The notes under the pieces: generated by a model
Told to the model about the DNA's origin: nothing
Databases searched by the model: none
The model's input: the letters and a program-made list of their open reading frames with translations, nothing else
In this document: positions 1 to 10,352 of the stretch, piece after piece
How positions within the stretch are numbered: position 1 is the stretch's first letter
Layout: the number at the start of each line of letters is the position of its first letter
Source: Fragilaria crotonensis
Lineage: Eukaryota > Bacillariophyta > Fragilariophyceae > Fragilariales > Fragilariaceae
Reading direction: 5' to 3'
DNA: 64,000 nt
Assembly: GCA_022925895.1 (NCBI GenBank)
Contig: JAKSYS010000134.1
Location: forward strand, 44,946 to 108,945
Made by a program: the position numbers and the translations under genes

Positions 1-1
1 T

Positions 2-1804
2 TTGCTTCACGATGGCCAACACGGATCAACGCCAGGAAAAACGACGATGGACCCCATCATGCTTACACAACTGACAGCGGACATGTGCCGACTACTCAAA
101 ATAAACTATGCTCGCTTTGACAACGACGCGTCAGCATGTTTTGATCGGATAATTGTGGCCTTGGGCATGCTAGCGGCGCGACGATGCGGTATGCCAGTTA
201 GTGCCATTCGAGCGCATGCCAAGTCATTAGAACTCATGAAGTACATGGTTAAGACGGTTTATGGAGTCTCGGAGTCCTCGTATAAAGGCACACCATTTGA
301 ACCTCTCTTTGGGACTGGACAAGGGAGCGGTGCATCACCGGCGGTGTGGTTGACGCTTGTTGTTGTAATGCTGAACACACTTGAAAAGGTGAATCCTTCG
401 CGTATGAGCTTCGCTTCTCCGGATGGACTGAATGTCCATTCCCGGCTGGTGGACGCGTTCGTTGATGATACGGCGTTGGGCCTCACAGATGATGGAAACG
501 TTTCGTTCGACGAACTGGTACACCGACTGGAAGAGGTGGCACAAACATGGGAGAAAATACTTTCTTACTCCGGTGGAGCGCTGAATCTGTCGAAATGCTC
601 GTGGTTCGTGATGTATTGGGACTGGAGGTCGGGAAGACCAGTCATACGTCCGAGTCCAGACGATTCCACGGCTCATGTTCATCTCAGTCAAGGCCAATCA
701 TCGATTAAGGTCCCTATAAAGAGACAGGCGCTTAACGAGTCTACTCGGCTTTTGGGCGTGTTCCAAAATCCACTTGGCGACTTCTCGCACCACATCCGAG
801 TACTGAAGAAAAAAGCTGATGAGTATTCCCATCATATCAAGTCCCCGAGACTCTCGCCGAGCGATGTTAGAGTCTTTGTTCGTTCGATATATGAACCAGC
901 GATGCGATATTCTTTGCCAGCGATCGCTATAGACGAAGAGGAGTTAGATTCCATTCAGACGAGCATTATTCCGGCGATTGTTCAGAAACTTGGCCTCAGC
1001 TCAAAGCTACCGACGGCGATAAGGTATGGTCCAATCTCTATGGGGGGGCTAGGTTTGATGGATATACGAACGGAGTGCGGCATTGAAATGATTAAGTACT
1101 TTCGACACCATGTTTACTGCAAGACTCAAGTGGGAGAGCTGTTAACCATCCAATTGAAGACGATGCAACTCGAAGCAGGGATTCCCCAACCATTATTGGA
1201 GTTTCCCGGACTCAAGATCTCGTATTTAACGCCGACATGGATTTCATCTCTACGCCAGTTCCTCTCGAACCATAATTTGACAGTGTCGGTTTCGGATGCC
1301 CTACAACTGGAGAAGAAGGGTAGTCATGATGAATTTGTGATGCAACCGTCGCGATTGGCTCAGTACACGGGCAGCCAACAAAGAGACATCAACTTGGTAA
1401 GAATATATCTTCAATGCACTACGATCTCTGAAATGCGAGATGTTCAGGATCCACGGAGTATTGCCAAGGAAGCGCTAGCGGGTGTACGTCACAGCAATTT
1501 TGCACCAAAACCGGGGTGGCCACGACAAGAAGAGCCAACGTCAACACAACGCCGTCTGTGGAAACGGTATCTCTCGTCTCAGTTTCTGCGATACGGGTCG
1601 CTCTGGAAACGTGTACCAAGTGACAGCCTGCGAGAGATAAAAGCGCGACTCAAGTCGCCTTCAGTCCCAATTGAAGGAAGCCGAGATCTAGCCTTAGCGG
1701 ACATGATCACCCATCTTCCGCAAGGTCAAAGGCGCTTATTGACTCACATTAGTCAGCGAGTGGACGATTCGGCTGTGTGGAACGCCAGTCGATCGAAAAG
1801 GTAA
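2..1804 (+). pseudogene. Non-LTR retrotransposon reverse transcriptase (5' part cut by window edge)
   Basis: Reverse transcriptase of a retroelement, reading from the window edge to a stop at 1802-1804. The RT core is visible in order: a GSTPGKTTMDP segment (motif 2-like), FDNDASACFDRI (motif A, catalytic Asp), GTGQGSGASPAVW (motif B) and FVDDTALG (motif C, FxDD catalytic pair, about residue 153). The following ~400 residues form the thumb/connection region. RNase H and zinc-binding parts follow immediately but in a different frame, so the stop at 1802 is best read as a frameshift in a decayed copy. The true N-terminus lies left of base 1. Family knowledge: RT-RNaseH proteins of this kind are highly repeated in diatom genomes. 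No LTR, integrase or protease is seen, which favours a non-LTR class. Confidence 0.85.
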
Positions 1805-1805
1805 A

Positions 1806-3289
1806 TTAACGATAGCTTCGGATGGCGGTTTGAAAGACATCAGGGGGACCTTTGGGTGGACTATCAGCACGAGCGATAACACTGTTCTATTCGAAGGTGC
1901 AGGGCCGGTAGATGGACCTCGAGACGTGGCGAATTCCACGCGATGCGAGATCGCAGGGTTCGCAGCCCCGATGCTTCTACTTACACTGTTCGTACGACAC
2001 TGGGGATTGAAATATAAGTGTAAGTTCCGATGGGTCTGCGACAGCAAAGCGGCCTTGGCCAACGTGACAAAACACACAAAAGTACACGAACCATGCAGAC
2101 GTCAACCGGAGAACGCCGACTTCTTGTCGCAGATTCGATGTCTGAAGCGAGAGAGTCCGGTATTCGATCATCACAAAAGTGGATTAAAGGTCATCAGATA
2201 AGGAACTCCTCAGGTTCCCACTCACTTGATGTCAAGCGGAATAATCGGGCAGATGAATTGGCGACATGGTTCAGGGATCACCGGACAAGCGGTCAATCGC
2301 GTGAAAAGACTGATCACGTTCCGGAGGAAAGAGTGTCTGTGCGTATCAACGGGGTTCGGCAGGTCGGCCAAGTTGAGGCGTGTATCCGATTCCACATCAA
2401 CGGCTACCATCTCCGAGCATACTTACAATCGAAACATAGGTGGTCCAACGAAGTGTGGAACACGCTTGATATTAAGGTGCTGGGCCAGTTTTGCAGATCG
2501 TTACTGCCATCGCAACAGGTGGCACAAACGAAACTGATGTATGACCAACGACATACAGGAGATCGTCGGAACCGAGTAGCCACTATCAAAGCCACATCCC
2601 TGAAGTTATGCCCATGCTGTCAACTCATTGACGAAACATCCGACCATGTCCTGCAATGCAAGGTGAATCCGGGCAGAACTCAGGCCATCAAAGTTTTTCG
2701 GAAATCAATGGATGCGATCGGAGCGACATCAGCCACTCGCACGTTGAAAAGCCAGCTTCTGTGTTGGATCAACGAAGAGCCAGGGACAGTGGACATGTCC
2801 ATGGTACCCAAGGGCCATGTTCCCTATGTCGAACTCGCTCTCCATCAACAAACTCGCATCGGGTGGGCAGCTGCATCTCGCGGATTTTTCTCGGTTGCCT
2901 GGAGTGAACTGGCGTCGCAACCTGATGGAGACTCCGGCGTATACAATGAGAACAGAGGAGGTTATACAATGCGGAAGGTGCTTAAGGCTGTCCATACCCT
3001 GAGTACGCAGTTGTGGGCAGCTCGGAACCACCACCTACACTCAACGACGTCCGCCGTATGCAAGCAACTCCGGAACCCTGACTTGGAGGAAATTGCACAA
3101 CTCCACGAACAAGCCCACATGGTCAACGCGGCCGATAGACATTTCTGCGAACGACCACTTGGTGACATAGTGAACGCGAACTCTTCAGTACGACGACGAT
3201 GGTTGCATTACATGAGAAAGGCGAGAGCCCGATTTGAATTAGATGGTACTACCCAAACGAGGATGACAGAATTTTTCCGACACAAGTGA
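1806..3289 (+). pseudogene. RNase H and zinc-binding C-terminal part of the retrotransposon, two frameshifts
   Basis: Continuation of the upstream reverse transcriptase. From 1806 the third frame reads an RNase H start (TIASDGG, then RCEIAG, then WVCDSKAA, giving the D-E-D residues). At about 2145-2165 the homology jumps back to the RT frame (SQKWIKGHQ, then NNRADELAT with the fourth acidic residue) and runs to a stop at 3287. A CPCC...HVLQC cluster near 2600-2665 is a CCHC-like zinc motif usual for the end of such proteins. The two shifts compensate each other, so the ancestral product was one RT-RNaseH-Zn polyprotein. Either this copy is decayed or two indels are assembly errors. The 3' UTR appears to end within about 150 bp, where hAT sequence on the other strand begins. 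Confidence 0.8.
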
Positions 3290-3343
3290 TGACGAATATT
3301 GGAGACTTTGCTTTTCGCAAGACGTGAAGACACGATTGAAACA

Positions 3344-4958
3344 TTAGTAGGTTCCGCGGATCTGTAAAAGGTTTGCCGTACCGGGGTACACACGTGGTTT
3401 TTGACAAAAGGACTGTGACGGTGTTAACCCTATAATTAGGTTATATATATGTACCAACTCTCTCAGTCCAGCAGTATGTAGTGCCTTCTTGAGCATCGCC
3501 TTCGGGGCATGGTGGTTGTGGAAGTACTTCACAACCTTCTTGCAATCGGCGACAAAGATAAGTAAGGGCTCGAATGGATACCCATCAGGATAATCAGCCT
3601 CGGGACGATTTGACTTTGTTTTTGTCGCGGCAAACACATCCTTTACAAGCAAGTGGAGACCGTGAGCAACACATCCTTGGAAGAACTTCGATGAGTGTTT
3701 TTCCTTTAAAAGCTTCCACGTCTTTTTGTTGGCTGCGGTGTTGTCCATTACCACTCCTGCAATCTTGCCTCGCGTCTGACCAATCACCCTATCAAGATCA
3801 CCTGCCAAGTATTCGGAGGTATGGGATAGCTCTCCACTCTGAGTGGACTCCCAGGAAAAATGATATGTCGCCCGACACAAGCATGTAGTTTATCACACTC
3901 TCATTCCTTATGTTCGACCACGCATCAGAGATTACGCAGGCAAAATGATCTCTCTTCAGCCAGGCGTCCACCTTGGACTTGACTTTCTTGTGAACGCTCT
4001 GTAGTAGCCTGCCACTCAAATCCTTTCTTGATGGAAGCTTGACATCGGGGCGAAGCTTCTGCAATGATCGGAGCAAATGAGGCTCTTCCATCCTTGAAAA
4101 CGGCATTGCACACATGTAGAAGTACATCGCAATTTCTTCTTGGAAGGCAGCCTGGTTGATTGGGGTAAGAGGTGGGATAAGGTAGTCATGCATTGTCCTA
4201 GTGGCTCCACTTGGCTTCTTACTGGCAGTGGTTGTGCTCGGTGTTCTTGTTGCAGCAGTAGCAGTAGTATACGCTGTTGACGCTCCTGGTGTTGACGTAG
4301 TATCAGGGGAAGCAAGAAGCATGTTCTTTGAAATTTGCAGTACCTTGTCGTTCTTCTTCCTGCCGTCATTCTTCAAAATCACCCAATGAGGGATGTCCGC
4401 ATCGAAGAGTCCAGCAACACGCAGTGAATTCAAAAATGGTCTGCATCGGTTTAGATGGGCCTTCACCTTCTCAGACTTTCTATGGTGTCGGACCATTGTG
4501 CCACACTTCATACATTTCATTTCAATAACCAGATGCTGGCCATCCATTGTTGACAAGTACTTCCAACATTCATTAATTGCACGACCTCCAACTGTGACGT
4601 CTGTTCCAGCTGCTTGTCGTCCTCCTGTCGTGTTGGTGCTGGCCAGCAATGCAACCCTCTTTCCATCCTCGTCACCAGCACGAGCACTGCTGTGATCGTG
4701 CTCTTCTCCTTCATCAGAGGATGTTGAACGGTGACGTTGGACTCGTCCTTTCTTCTTGACACCAAGCAAGACAATGCTGGACGAGGACGACGAGGTGTTA
4801 GATGATCCTTCACCACCTTCTTCATCAGTTTCCATCATGACAACTCCTAAGCCATTGCCAGCGTCATGAACGACAGCACCGGGAGCGACAGCACGCTGCT
4901 GACCCCCGCCAAGAACGACATCATGCTCGGCATCAACAAAAGAATTGGCGGGATCCAT
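3344..4958 (-). pseudogene. hAT-like transposase, BED-type zinc finger, truncated and frameshifted
   Basis: A minus-strand transposase relic. From the Met at 4958 there is a low-complexity acidic/serine N-terminus, then a BED-like zinc finger (MKCMKCGTMVRHH...HLNRC; Cys-Cys-His-Cys) near 4400-4530, then the hAT/DUF659 core (PSRKDLSGRLLQ, then CVISDAWSN with an RNase H-fold Asp). At about 3840-3880 the homology shifts frame and continues (GKIAGVVMDNTAANKK, CVAHGLHLLVKD, both hAT-typical). It ends near 3470-3344 without the second half of the catalytic core or the C-terminal dimerisation domain. The missing end faces the 3' end of the retrotransposon at 1-3.3 kb, so that insertion, or a deletion with it, probably removed it. 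No terminal repeats or 8-bp duplication were found. Confidence 0.75.
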
Positions 4959-5323
4959 ACAAAATACAAACAATCGAACTCGAAACCGACTTACAATAAA
5001 TGTCTGCGATTGTGGTAAAGAATAAATATGAGTAGTACCTCCACACACAAAAATGAAGATTGGCGAGCATTCTTATTGCATTGAGCGAGGATTTGCTAGT
5101 GCATGTGAGTAATGAATGCAATGTATCATCATTATCAGCCTCCATAGAGTACTAGGGCAGTAGGCATACTCAGAGCGTTACAATTGACGAACATCAAGGG
5201 CGCTGGTAGTACGTGATGACAAAACAAAACCTACATACAAGACCTATTGTGGCGATCGAATGAGCGATTTGCGATCTAGAGTTTAGAATTTAGAGCCTGA
5301 AAGTTGTACTGGGATGGAATGGC

Positions 5324-5358
5324 TGTTGTATGTTGTATGTTGTATGTTGTATGTTGTA
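5324..5358. repeat. 7-bp microsatellite (TGTTGTA)x5
   Basis: Five perfect consecutive copies of TGTTGTA in the spacer right of the hAT relic. No gene is supported between 4959 and 6376. Confidence 0.95.
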
Positions 5359-5528
5359 TGTGGGGCGTTGGCTGTTGGTACCAGGTACGAGTATTGTAGT
5401 CGGTGGTCGATGTGATATGATACAAGATACACAAGATTTCAAGATACGATACAATATATGCATTATGCATACAAGGCATACAAGGTGAACGCCTGAACGC
5501 CTCCCTAGAGGTACGAGGTCTGCTATTT

Positions 5529-5646
5529 ATTTAGCAAAAACCACTTTGTAGCTCGAAAAGGAAAAACCACCAGAAACATTTGCAAAAGTGGTTTTTGGGT
5601 TTAAACCTGGTTTAAACCCAAAAACTACTTTTAGCAAAAACCACTC
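5529..5646. repeat. Palindrome flanked by a direct repeat
   Basis: A 24-bp inverted repeat with one mismatch and a 1-base spacer (5584-5607 and 5609-5632), centred on two GTTTAAAC-type halves. It lies between two direct copies of TTTAGCAAAAACCACT, starting near 5529 and 5630. It could be a small foldback element or its remnant. Nothing indicates coding. Confidence 0.7.
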
Positions 5647-5732
5647 GGTGCCATCCCTGGAGCTGCGAGGTATACACTGCTTTAAAAGCCTATTTTGGAC
5701 CATGCCACACACTTTTCCAAATGAGCGAGTAG

Positions 5733-5862
5733 AGCTTCTCTCTTTTTCTTCCTTTTTCTCCTTTTTTCTTCACGGAATTTTTTCCTTCTTCCTTTCTCTT
5801 CTTTTTTCTTCCAGATTTTTTCCTTTCTTCCTTTTACTTGCTTTTTCTTCCGGGGTTTCTAT
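5733..5862. repeat. Polypyrimidine (TTTTTCTTCC) low-complexity tract
   Basis: About 130 bases of almost only C and T on the + strand, made of irregular TTCTTCC/TTTTTC units. An apparent reading frame across it (5588-5887) is Phe/Ser/Leu-only and is not a gene. Confidence 0.85.
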
Positions 5863-6376
5863 GAATGTATATAGACCTTGCATATGAATCGATGGACTTG
5901 TTTTGCTCATCACGTTTTCAATTTCGGTTGATGTCCAAGGTTATCACGTCATGGCACGCAGAAAAAAAGAAACGGTTTTGAAAAAAGTCCTTAAACATGA
6001 AAGAAAAACTAGTCCGCAAGCAAATATTCCGGGACCTCCTCGCCAAGCCGCTGCCTGCTTTCGACCCTCACCCCGTGTTTTGGACGAGTAATGGAGGAGT
6101 ACCTGGTACAAGTTCAACGTACCGATTCTCAACGGAAATGAAGTATGTGAGTTACAGTGCAGAGTGCAGCCTTGAAGTTTTCACAGTCTGCTACCGGTAC
6201 TGGTAGCAGGTGAAATGGTGAAATACACGATACAGTATACAGTGTATCGTATACGTAATTACAACGGCAGCGCGTACGGAAGTCATCTTGGCAATCTTGA
6301 CATCGTGAATCGTGACTACGGTAGTACAGTACATAACAGTACAGTAATGGCCCGGATCAATCATACTCGTACAGTA

Positions 6377-9300
6377 CAGCTGGTTTTCTGTTCTAAAATC
6401 CGGGCGCACGTCCCAGTATTAATTCTACGCTAGACCGATTTCACTGCCAATATGACGTCACGAGGGCGGGACTTTGTCGTGTTGGAAGCAAGGCTTCCAC
6501 AATGAGATTTTCAAGCCGTCGTTTGCAACATTTCCATTCTAATCTATAGATTTACCTCCTGCAGTCACCTTCCTATGTAACTCAGTGAACCTACTGTTGG
6601 TGATAAATCTATAGATACAATGGTTGACAAAGGTAAATATGCTATTTTGACTGATGCCGTCATGCTACTTCGAACAGACATCACGTATGGTCCGAGATTG
6701 TCAAATTGCTGGCTTCCTGCATCAACTTGGGCTGAAGCTTTAGGGAGATTTGATGTCAATGCGTCCCTTGGCGTCATTGATGTAAGAAGGTTCAATACAG
6801 GGATGTCCAAGTCGGCTTCTTTCGGAGAATTGATGCACCGATTTGATGGATCAAACACAACAGGAGTGTTCAGAGTCACATACAAGAACACATTCTATTA
6901 CTACTTCACAGAGAAATCAAGGCAGATACGGTACCCATGTCCACTTAACAGTGCATGGAACGAAAAAGTAATGGAAGCAGCCGCAAATGTGCTAGTCATT
7001 CCAAGCACAAGATCAAGACCCGCTCTCGACACAATGATAACTACACCTGTCAACACGGAGGCTACAACGGGAGGAAGGATCGGAGACATTGTTGAGCAAT
7101 CACCGAGCAAACGAGCAAGGATAGGAGATACTGGTGCGGCCGCTGTAATGATTGCTGCTGATGCTTCTAGCTCAAGTTACTGGCCATGTAGCCCAGAGGC
7201 ATACCGAGTGTTCAAACCACCAAAGAAACATGGGACAACGAATTGCGAGGATGGGAATGATACTGATTTCGATTCTGAAACTCCAATGGAAGCACTTCAG
7301 AGAAGGATTGTACTGCTTCAAAGCGTTCATGAGGAAGAAAATAATTGGAGGAATGTTGTGCAAGGTAGAGATATCGACAACGTGTGTACCAAAGCTGAGA
7401 TATGCGCTGTCAGGCAAAGGGCGACGTTTCTTTGTTATGCGTACCGATTGGCTCTTGCAAAAATGAATGAATGGACGTGGCAAGACTGTTGCACTGAATC
7501 TTGTAAGGTATTGAACACTGTTGGTATGACGCAAGCAACCTTCTATAAAACCATCGCAAATTGGAACATTGTGTTCCGTAATTTTGAATGCTTCCCAAAC
7601 CCAAACTTGTCTGTTCAGTGTGGAAACGACCTCTTCCTCGAGTTCTCGAAGTGTTTCCATGCGCAAAGGAGCAGATTGTTGCATTTGGCGTCGAGAACTT
7701 GTCACATCTTTCAATTGAAGCAGTCTATCAATTCGTTCATTCGTCTGTAATCCCAAGGCTGGCTGCGTTGTGGAAACGTGAATCGGTAGTAGACGAAGAT
7801 ACTGCAGAAACGTCAACATTGAGTACAAGTACTACAGCCATTAATCCTACTAGCAATCCTGTCGATGTCGATCAAGATGAGGATGATATTGCGCTATTCC
7901 TTCGCGCACATAGACTTAAAAACATGAGCTTCACAACAGCATGGCGCTGGATGCGATTACTCGGATTCAAGTATGATACGAGAAGGAAGAGCTTCTACGT
8001 CGATGGCCATGAACGTGAAGATGTTGTCGCACATCGAAATGCATTCTGCAAGAACTACCTTACCGTGCTTGAGCCACGTTGTCGGCGTTGGATTCAGCTT
8101 CCACTCAGTGAAGCTGCTACGATCAAGACCTTAGACACAGATTTCGGACATCATTACTATGATATTATATCTGATGAGACTCGGGTTGAGTTTCACGTTG
8201 ACTATTGGAAGAATTGCATATCAAGAATCAAAAGGGAGAAGAGGCAGCGCGAGATGTTGAAGCAAAAACAAGCATACGAGTGTCATCATCAGTCAGGCCC
8301 TTGATGATTATTGGTCAAGATGAGTCTGTCTTCGCGCAGTATCTACTGTCCTCCAAACAATGGGTTGGGCCAAAGGACAAGTGCCACTTCTGCCCAAGTC
8401 GGAGGGCGATGGGTATATGCTTTCTGCGTTCGTGTCACGCGAATTCGGCTTTGGCAGGCAGATGACAGAGGATGAGTTACAAAGAGTGAATATGGCAAGG
8501 CAAACAGCAGCTCTCGGCGGTGGAAATTACCTCGATACAACAGCTGCGATGGAAATCTTGGGAACAACGAGGAAGCCGATTTTGTTGGAATCCCCCTTCG
8601 TAAAATACTTGTTCATCGGAATCAATAATCAGGGTTATTGGAATTCATACCACATGAGTCTTCAGCTTGAGGATGTGGTTGATTGCCTACGAATCCTATA
8701 TCCAAGCTTCGATTTTGTATTTTTGTTCGATCATTCTCAGGGACACGCTCGCAAACGTGATGGTGCACTCAGTGCGATCAACATGCAAAAGAACTTTGGA
8801 GGATCAAAACAGCAGATGAGAGACACAGTCATAATGTCACAAGAGGGTTATCTGGGCACACACTCACCAACCCTGGGCATCGGAGACACACAGTCAATGG
8901 TATTCAATACTGACGACTGTGGCCCATGGTATTTGACACCAGAGCAACGTGACTTACAACGTCATGATCGAATAATGGGGAAAAGAAGCAAGCCAATTGA
9001 AAAAACAAAGAAGACCCTTCTTGAAGAGCTCAACGAAAAGGGTGTGACGCTCCAACAAAAACGCGGGTACACTAAAGCCGAACTTCAGGAATTGGCAAGA
9101 AACAATTCAATCGAAACTCACAAAGAAGTCGACAAAATCCTATCTGGATGGGAAGGAAAATCTAAAGGCATGCTACAAGTTCTGTGGGAAAGAGGACTGA
9201 TTGATCCAAGTGAGTTAGATAAATACACTGTCGACGGAAAGAAAGACACAATTTCAGGGAAGATTGACTTACGGTATTCCCTACGCCATCTCATCGCAGA

Positions 9301-9948
9301 GTGTGCTGATTTCAAGGATGAGGAAACGGCACTTCAGTACCTTGGATCTCAGCTGGGCATCACGGTACTTCTAACACCAAAGTTCCATGCCGAATTAGCA
9401 GGGGGAAGGCATTGAATTTTGCTGGGGTCACGCAAAGGCTTTCTACCGACGGGTTCCTGTATCTCAAAAGAGGGGACGAGAGAATTTCAAACAACTTGTG
9501 AGAGATTCAACGTGTTCAATCAAGGAGTTGACCAAAGAAAGGATGGGAAAGTTTGCTTCGAGAGCACGCGCATATATTTGTACTTACCATCATCTTTTTG
9601 AGAGTCAGCAGAGAATGAGGCAGCAAGGTCGTACCCACAACTTCATCGCCACAAGTATAACAGAAGATCAAGGACTTCTGTACTCCGAAATCCAACGCCT
9701 GATGAAATTGTTCAAGTCTCACAGGTGTGCATTGGACTTCGATCGTGGCTTCGTCAACAGTGCACTCAAAGAAGCAAAGACAAGAAACGAGGAGGACGAG
9801 GTGTGATCATCATGTCGACAGAGATGGATTTTTATGGTCGCAGGAGACAGCTGCTACTAAAACTTGATAAAGGATATGGAAATAATATGCGTGCATGGTA
9901 CGAATTGTACACAACCTACGTTCGGACGCTTCAACGAAAAACCAGCTG
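6377..9948 (+). mobile_element. Complete TA-flanked DDE transposon (3572 bp)
   Basis: The ends are inverted copies: CAGCTGGTTTTC at 6377 and the complement GAAAAACCAGCTG ending at 9948, with weaker similarity inward (TCCGGGCG against TCCGAACG). Each end is bordered by the dinucleotide TA (6375-6376 and 9949-9950), the target duplication usual for the IS630-Tc1-mariner group. The element carries one gene, the frameshifted transposase at 6620-9806. A 13-bp inverted repeat (6542-6554 and 6604-6616, around TCTATAGA) sits just before its start codon. The duplication is only 2 bp, so the case rests on the coincidence of TIR, TA and transposase boundaries. Confidence 0.8.
6620..9806 (+). pseudogene. 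DDE transposase with SAP-like segment, about four frameshifts
   Basis: Transposase of the element at 6377-9948. The reading passes through all three frames: 6620 to ~7625, ~7625 to ~8270, ~8270 to ~8375, ~8375 to ~9404, and ~9402 to 9806. The N-terminal third is a variable DNA-binding region. Then come a conserved VDGHEREDVVAHRN motif, the first catalytic Asp in IIGQDESVF, the second in LFDHSQGHARK followed by NFGGSKQQMRDT, and the acidic third position in GIEFCWGHAKAF. Between the second and third lies about 230 residues including a SAP-like helix pair (GYTKAELQELARNN). The last shift lies exactly in a run of five G (9401-9405), where four would keep the frame. The same motif set occurs in a DDE family found in fungi and diatoms; I cannot name the family exactly. 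Confidence 0.75.
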
Positions 9949-10352
9949 TACATACTGTTCTCGGAGTTCTGTGCTCCACACTCCACAGTGATTGTGCGTA
10001 GTGTACAGTCCGTCGTACCTGGGACAAGGTACCGTACTGTGAATACACACAGTACACACAGTCCCGTGTCCCGAGAGGCAGGAAAAGATAAGTCTTCGAG
10101 GCGAGAGGACAGATCCGATAAAAGCCGTGGAGTTTCACATTTCGGGACCTCCGACCTCCGAGCGGCACATTTTGAAATTTGAGACTACTACGTCGTACGC
10201 GATTTGTCTGGGGAGCAACACGGCTTTTGGTGTGTGTACTCAATTTCTAAAGATTGGGATGTACGGGACTCTGCTGCATTGCTGCATACTGTACTCGAAT
10301 CTCGAATTACTTCATTTTCTCACATCTATCATATGATCGCCCATCATTGACC

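Noticed and set aside
5588-5887. 99-codon frame with Phe/Ser/Leu repeats
   Set aside because: Created by the palindrome and the polypyrimidine tract.
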